Source: Oehlia diaphana
Lineage: Eukaryota > Glomeromycota > Glomeromycetes > Glomerales > Glomeraceae
DNA: 64,000 bases
Reading direction: 5' to 3'
Assembly: GCA_003833135.1 (NCBI GenBank)
Contig: QZLH01000283.1
Coordinates: 28,075 to 92,074 of the forward strand
Made by a program: the position numbers and the translations under genes
In this document: piece after piece, positions 59,686-64,000 of the stretch
Layout: every line of letters begins with the position of its first letter
How positions within the stretch are numbered: the stretch's first letter is position 1
Notes under the pieces: generated by a model
What the model saw: the letters and a program-made list of their open reading frames with translations, nothing else
What the model was told of the DNA's origin: nothing
The model's database searches: none

Positions 59686-60289
59686 AAGCATATCAGTACT
59701 TTCTTCAATTTCTCAAGAATTTTTGATCAGTTGATTCTTTACTATTGCTCTATTCTTGTATAGATATATTAAAAAGGTTATTAAAATCAGAGATGTGAAC
59801 TAAAGTATAATTACCTTTTAGTTTTAAGGGGATATAGAAGTACTTAATGAGTATATTTAATAAGAAGAGGTGTATAATTGATTTTGAAAGGAACAAGATA
59901 GCATAAAGAAAAAATTGTTAATTTTTATTTTTTTTATCTTGTCATCTTAAAAACAAAATAATTAGTTTTCACAGTAAATCATTATATCTGGTTAACATAT
60001 ATAACCTTCAAACTTATTATATTCATAGATTACAATCTCACTTCTTCTGTCAGAGTAGTAATTTTCTCATTTGAATCTCAATGATGCTTTTTTGAAGTAA
60101 TATGATTATCATTATATATTGCACTACTTCTGGTTGCAAGTTAATTCACTTTTTTTATCTGCAGATGCTTGATATTTACACATTCACAATCTTATTTTAA
60201 GTTCTTTACTGGTGTAGTTCATTTCTTGATGAGACAAAATACAAGAAATTAGGAACATAAAACATTATAATATTAGGGAATTTTTTGAG
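59686..60289. other. Spacer
   Basis: Nothing supported; the purine/T composition resembles neighbouring repeat DNA. Confidence 0.45.
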
Positions 60290-60350
60290 ACGTAAATTTG
60301 TGCAGATCTGCAGGTGACATTTGTCACCATTTCTGCACAAATCTGTAATC
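60290..60350. repeat. Hairpin with TGTGCAGA/TCTGCACA stem
   Basis: ATTTGTGCAGATCTGCAGGT followed by GACATTTGTCACC and CTGCACAAAT forms two stacked stems (ATTTGTGCAGA with TCTGCACAAAT, and GGTGACA with TGTCACC). No transcription signal was seen. Confidence 0.55.
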
Positions 60351-60404
60351 TTGCCAGAAAAATTTAAAGGAAAAAATTTTTTGATTTCTACGCAGAACAT
60401 CAAG

Positions 60405-60540
60405 AAAACAAAGTTCTGTGAAAATCTTTAAAATTAAATCTGCGAAAAATTTTAAAAACTAAGTTCTGCAAAAATTTTCAAAAATTAAATTCTGCGAAAA
60501 ATTTAGGAATAAAGTTTTGCAAAAATTTACAAAAAAATAA
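60405..60540. repeat. Short tandem repeat of TTCTGCRAAAATTT units
   Basis: Five imperfect units of about 28-32 bp (TTCTGTGAAAATC, ATCTGCGAAAAATTTT, TTCTGCAAAAATTTTC, TTCTGCGAAAAATTTA, TTTTGCAAAAATTTAC). Related words recur at 63660-63900. Confidence 0.6.
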
Positions 60541-61336
60541 ATTATTCACTGTTCACCACAGTCATTATATATTGTATTTTATGTGAGTATTAATTTATTT
60601 AATAAAAGCATTACAAATTGTATATAGAAATTAATTATTAAATTACACTAATTAACCTTTTTTTTCTATATTACAAATTTATATGTTAATAATTTGAACA
60701 TTATTCCAGTTGGTTCGATTCTAACAAATAATGGAAAGCTATAAATAAAAAAAAAATTTTGAAGCAAGCAGTTTCAAATTCATCTAAACCTATAAAAAAG
60801 AAAAGAACAGTTATTAGTATAAACTATTTATAATATTTTTTTAAAAAATAATAATAAATAAAATTAAGATTCATACTTATGAATTTTGGTTCCTCTTTTT
60901 CTGAAGATTTTGAATCCTAAAAAAAAGAAAAGAACAGTTATTAGTAACCATTTATTAATAAAATAAAATAAAAAATAAAATAAAAGTTTTGTATTTATGC
61001 TTTCAAAACTTTGGGTTTTTATTTTTCAGAACTCAGAAGCCCTTTTCAAGACACCAAACCTATAAAAAAAAAAAAAAAATGGTTAATAACCGTTCATATT
61101 AAAAAAAAATAAAAAATTCCAAAGAATTTGTACTTACGAATCTTTGGAGTTGCTATACTTTAGAAGTTTCCTAAAAGCTAAACCTAAAAAAAAAGAGAAA
61201 AGAACAGTTAGCAACCATTCATAATATTAAAAAAAAGAAATAGAACTAAGATTTGTATTTACTTATGAATCTTAGTTTCTTTCACTTTTCAGAATTTGAA
61301 AATAATCCAAACCTAAAAAAGAAAAAAAAACAGTTA

Positions 61337-61751
61337 CTTTACAGAAACTTTAAATTTTCAAGCGATATTATTTTAATATCATTTCGATATCATTTTAATA
61401 TCGATTTAATATCAATATGATATCGAAATAAAGTATTATCATTTTGATATCATATTGATATTAAATTAATATTAAAATGATATTAAAATGATAATAGAAA
61501 TGACATTGAAATAATATATTTAAGTTTAATTTAAAAATATTATTTCAATATCATTTTAATTATCATTTTGATATCATTTTGATATTAATTTAATATTGAT
61601 ATAATATCAAAATGATAATACTTTATTTTGATATCATATAGATATTATATTGATATTGAAATGATATCAAAATGATATCAAAATGATACCGTTAAGATAA
61701 ACTTAACAATATCGATTCTATATTAATTAAAAATGTTAAGTTTCTGTAAAG
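61337..61751. mobile_element. 415 bp MITE with TA duplication and GATATC-rich core
   Basis: Ends CTTTACAGAAACTT and AAGTTTCTGTAAAG are exact inverted copies, each abutting TA (61335-61336 and 61752-61753). Removing the element restores CAGTTATTAATAACTG, found uninterrupted in sister units near 61872 and 62120. The core is a dense palindromic array of TGATATCATTTTGATAT-type words. Non-coding. Confidence 0.9.
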
Positions 61752-62132
61752 TATTAATAACTGTTCATAATAATAAAAAAAATAAAAAAATCAAGATTCG
61801 TAGTTACTTATGAAATTTGATTTTCTGTTATTTAGAAATCGGAAGGCCACCTGAATCTAAAAAAAATAAAAAACAGTTATTAATAACTATTTATAATAAT
61901 AATAATAGAATTCATTAAAAGCTTAGCAAGGTTTCTGGCTGTCCTTCCTCCCCTCTGGCCTTTTTTTGAGTCCTAAGGTTAATAGGTAACAGCCCAATAT
62001 AAGAAGCATTAGAATTTGCTTCATAAAATAAAAAAATAACCAAGATTCATAGTACGAATTTTAGTTTTTCAGTTATTTAGAATTTAAAAGGCTACCTGAA
62101 CCTAAAAAAAATAAAGAACAGTTATTAATAAC

Positions 62133-62397
62133 TAGTGTTCCGCACGAATCGATTCGTGACACAGTATGACCCTGATTGTTTCTGAGTAATAAAAACATAT
62201 TTTGTGAATAACTTTTGATCTAGCAGTCCGATTTTGATGATCTTTTTTTATTTTGATCAGGGCAATGAGACCTATCGATTAAAAAAAAGATTATTGAATT
62301 TGGATCACTAGATCCTGAGATAATAATTTTTGGAAGTCGAATCGAGTCCGAATCGAATCGAATTTCAAAGGAGAAATTTGATTCATGCGGAACACTA
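62133..62397. mobile_element. 265 bp hAT-like MITE with 8 bp target duplication
   Basis: Ends TAGTGTTCCGCACGAATC and GATTCATGCGGAACACTA pair with one mismatch. They are flanked by TTAATAAC on both sides (62125-62132 and 62398-62405). An 8 bp duplication and TAGNG ends fit the hAT superfamily. There is no transposase. It sits in the same branch-point segment of a neighbouring array unit as the TA-type MITE. Confidence 0.9.
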
Positions 62398-63110
62398 TTA
62401 ATAACCATTCATAATAATATTAAAAAAAACTAAGGTTTGTAACCTTAGTTCTCCTTTTTTTGACCTTTGAAAGTCCATTTAATTCTATAAAAAAAAGAAG
62501 GAATGGTTAGTAAATCGTTCTGTAATAATAAAAAGAAAATAAAAAAAATATGATTTTTACAAATTTTAGTTTTCTGTTTGCCAAAAGTTTACTGAACCTA
62601 TAAAAATAAGAAAGAAAATAGTTAGTAACTGCTTCATAATATTAAAAAAACTAAGATTCGTAAAATGGAATATTTACAAATCTTAATTTTTTCCATTCTT
62701 CAGAAACTCATTCAGATGCTAAACCTATAAAAAAAACAGTTATTAGTAACTATTTATTAATATAAAAAAAAAAATAAATTAAATAAAAGTTTTGTACTTA
62801 TAAAACTTTGGGTTTTTGTTCTTCAGAAGCTCATCGAACCTAAAAAAATAAAGAAAAGAACGGTTATTAGTAACCATTCAAAAAATAAAAAAAATCAAGA
62901 TTCGTACTTATTTACAAATTTTGATTTTCCATTATTTTTCAAAACTCAAAAATCTGCCTGAAATCTATTAAATAAAAAAAAAGAACAGTTAGTAACAGTT
63001 CATTAATATTACAAAAAAAATAAAAATAAAGAACTAAGATTCGTAACATAATTATGAATTTTGGTTTTTCTAATCTTCGAAAGTCTATCTAAATTCTATA
63101 GTTCAACTGG

Positions 63111-63300
63111 CACTAGCGTTTTACAAAAAAATAATAAAAAGAAACGTTAATTCATTTCATAAATTTAAAATAAAAAAATAAAATTAAAAAAAAAATATAA
63201 AATATGTGTAAGTTTCAAAATGAAACTTACATTACTTTTAAGAAAAAGAAGCGGAAAGGAAGAATGAAAGGGAAAGTACTAGTAAAAAAATGATTTATCC
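63111..63300. other. Spacer upstream of the exon-like array
   Basis: No start codon with an open frame feeding the array could be found on the minus strand. A purine run lies at 63240-63276. Confidence 0.4.
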
Positions 63301-63512
63301 TACACATATCTTATATATATCAGGTACTCAAAATGTAAAAAATTATACACAAATAATACACATATCATATACATATCAGATACTAATACTGTACATATTT
63401 CAGGTACCTGATAGGTATACAATATATAAGTACCCGATATGTATATGATATGTGTATTATATGTGTATAATTTTCTACATTTTGAATATCCAATATGTAT
63501 AAGATATGTGTA
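63301..63512. mobile_element. Foldback element of about 212 bp
   Basis: The left arm begins TACACATATCTTATATATAT and the right arm ends TATAAGATATGTGTA. Similarity continues inward (AAAATGTAAAAAATTATACA against TGTATAATTTTCTACATTTT; ACACATATCATATACATATC and its complement), meeting at the centre near 63405. Target duplication not evident. Confidence 0.75.
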
Positions 63513-63545
63513 GAATATGTGTAGAATAAGCTACTTTTTTACCAG

Positions 63546-63645
63546 TGAAGAAAAGGACAAAGGAAAAGGGAAGGATAAAGGGAAAGAAAAGGATGAAGAG
63601 AAAGAGAAGGATGAAAAAGATGATCCTTTTTTTCATCTTTTTTAA
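63546..63645 (+). CDS. Possible terminal exon, Lys/Asp/Glu-rich
   Basis: After TTTTTTACCAG the plus strand stays open as EEKDKGKGKDKGKEKDEEKE...DDPFFHLF to TAA 63643-63645. It is a low-complexity acidic/basic tail that could be the last exon of a gene whose upstream part was displaced by the foldback just left of it; a matching purine run lies at 63240-63276. Simple purine-rich DNA would give similar codons, so confidence is low. Confidence 0.2.
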
Positions 63646-63659
63646 ACTTTGATTCATGT

Positions 63660-63900
63660 AATATGTGATGTTCAATTAGCTGCAGATTCTGCAATTTCAC
63701 AGAATATTTTTAATAAATCTGCAAAAATCTGTAAAATTGCAGAATTTCACAAATTTTATAAAAAAACTTCTGCAGTAATTTGTAAAATTGCAAAATTCGC
63801 AGAACTTTGCAGAAATGTGTTAAAAAAGTGCAAAAAAAATGCAAAGAACTGTAAATTTTGCAGTTCTCTACAAATCTGCATCCTAAAAATTTTCTGATGA
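63660..63900. repeat. TTCTGCA/TTGCAGAA-rich repeat
   Basis: Multiple direct and inverted words (CTGCAGATTCTGCAATTTCA, AAATCTGCAAAAATCTG, ATTGCAGAATTTCAC, TTTTGCAGTTCTC) give overlapping open frames on both strands, which are artefacts of the repeat. The same word family occurs at 60405-60540. Confidence 0.6.
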
Positions 63901-64000
63901 ACATTATGCAATAATAATAATAATATAAAATAAAAGAACGTTGAATTAATAATTATCCTTATAAAATAAGCGGTTTCAGCTTGCACTAAATATTAAATAA

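Larger units (their letters stand above)
60700..63110 (-). repeat. Array of about 13 exon-like units with conserved splice signals
   Basis: Function unknown. Tandem units of about 110-135 bp (apart from two insertions) each contain, on the minus strand, a branch-like TACTAAC or TACTAATAAC, a pyrimidine run, TTTAG or TATAG, a core of 37-50 bases, and a GTAAGT/GTAAAT/GTATGA/GTACAA donor. Clear cores start at 63095, 62964, 62839, 62724, 62597 and 62484, with others near 62100, 61860, 61315, 61188, 61060, 60918 and 60797. Some encode related peptides: FDELLKNKNPKFY (62839-62798), FSKLLANRKLKF (62597-62561), NLDRLSKIRKTKIH (63095), LAFRKLLKYSNSKD (61188). Core lengths are not all multiples of three and the core at 62964 has stops in all frames, so joining every unit gives no continuous frame. 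The last core could run on to a stop near 60706. It may be a decayed micro-exon gene, an alternatively spliced gene or a spliced non-coding RNA. Confidence 0.6.

Noticed and set aside
60705..60740. GGTTCGATTCTAAC resembling a tRNA T-loop
   Set aside because: Upstream sequence cannot form the other tRNA arms.
63649..63986. Frames rich in C-K-I-A-K-F near the right edge
   Set aside because: Artefact of the TTCTGCA/TTGCAGAA repeat; open on both strands.

Overview
The window looks like fungal nuclear DNA, most likely an arbuscular mycorrhizal fungus of the Rhizophagus/Glomus type. The evidence is extreme AT richness, long A and T runs, short introns with GT..AG ends, two MATA_HMG-type HMG-box genes, a large glycine-rich multi-module protein, a Crinkler-like P-loop relic, a Plavaka-type transposase relic and many short palindromic elements. 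The species call is inference from gene families and composition; no search was run.

Layout. (1) 1-5270: four diverged copies of a five-exon gene for a small membrane-anchored protein with beta-propeller-like repeats. Copy C is intact (268 aa), copy A is open as far as it is visible, copy B is a pseudogene, and copy D has its first exon cut and its body inverted. (2) 6351-13088: an AT-hook protein, an F-box protein and a first MATA_HMG gene. (3) 13089-17998: a spacer with an assembly gap flanked by duplicated sequence, then a second MATA_HMG gene in divergent orientation. (4) 22565-29367: a kinesin-like motor with a very long coiled coil; its first motor exons were not found. (5) 29368-39319: a mostly empty stretch with a pair of related small arginine-rich proteins, a four-exon 81 aa membrane protein, a GC-richer tandem repeat and a small TA-flanked MITE. 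(6) 39320-45579: a 2061 aa secreted-looking glycine-rich protein with three internal modules of about 385 residues, followed by a decayed paralogue fragment. (7) 47980-49941: a complete seven-exon cytochrome P450. (8) 51020-64000: a repeat-dominated block with a broken Crinkler-like NTPase, a broken Plavaka transposase, a LINE RNase H fragment, foldback elements, palindromic satellites, and a minus-strand array of about 13 exon-like units that keep donor, branch-point and acceptor signals.

No pathway links the genes. The left two thirds are ordinary dispersed genes with long spacers; the right third is accessory, repeat-driven DNA. The most unusual objects are the micro-exon-like array (60700-63110) with two dated MITE insertions, the inverted copy D of the tandem family, and two small gene types missed by simple ORF calling (the spliced two-helix protein at 35775-36266 and the arginine-rich pair).
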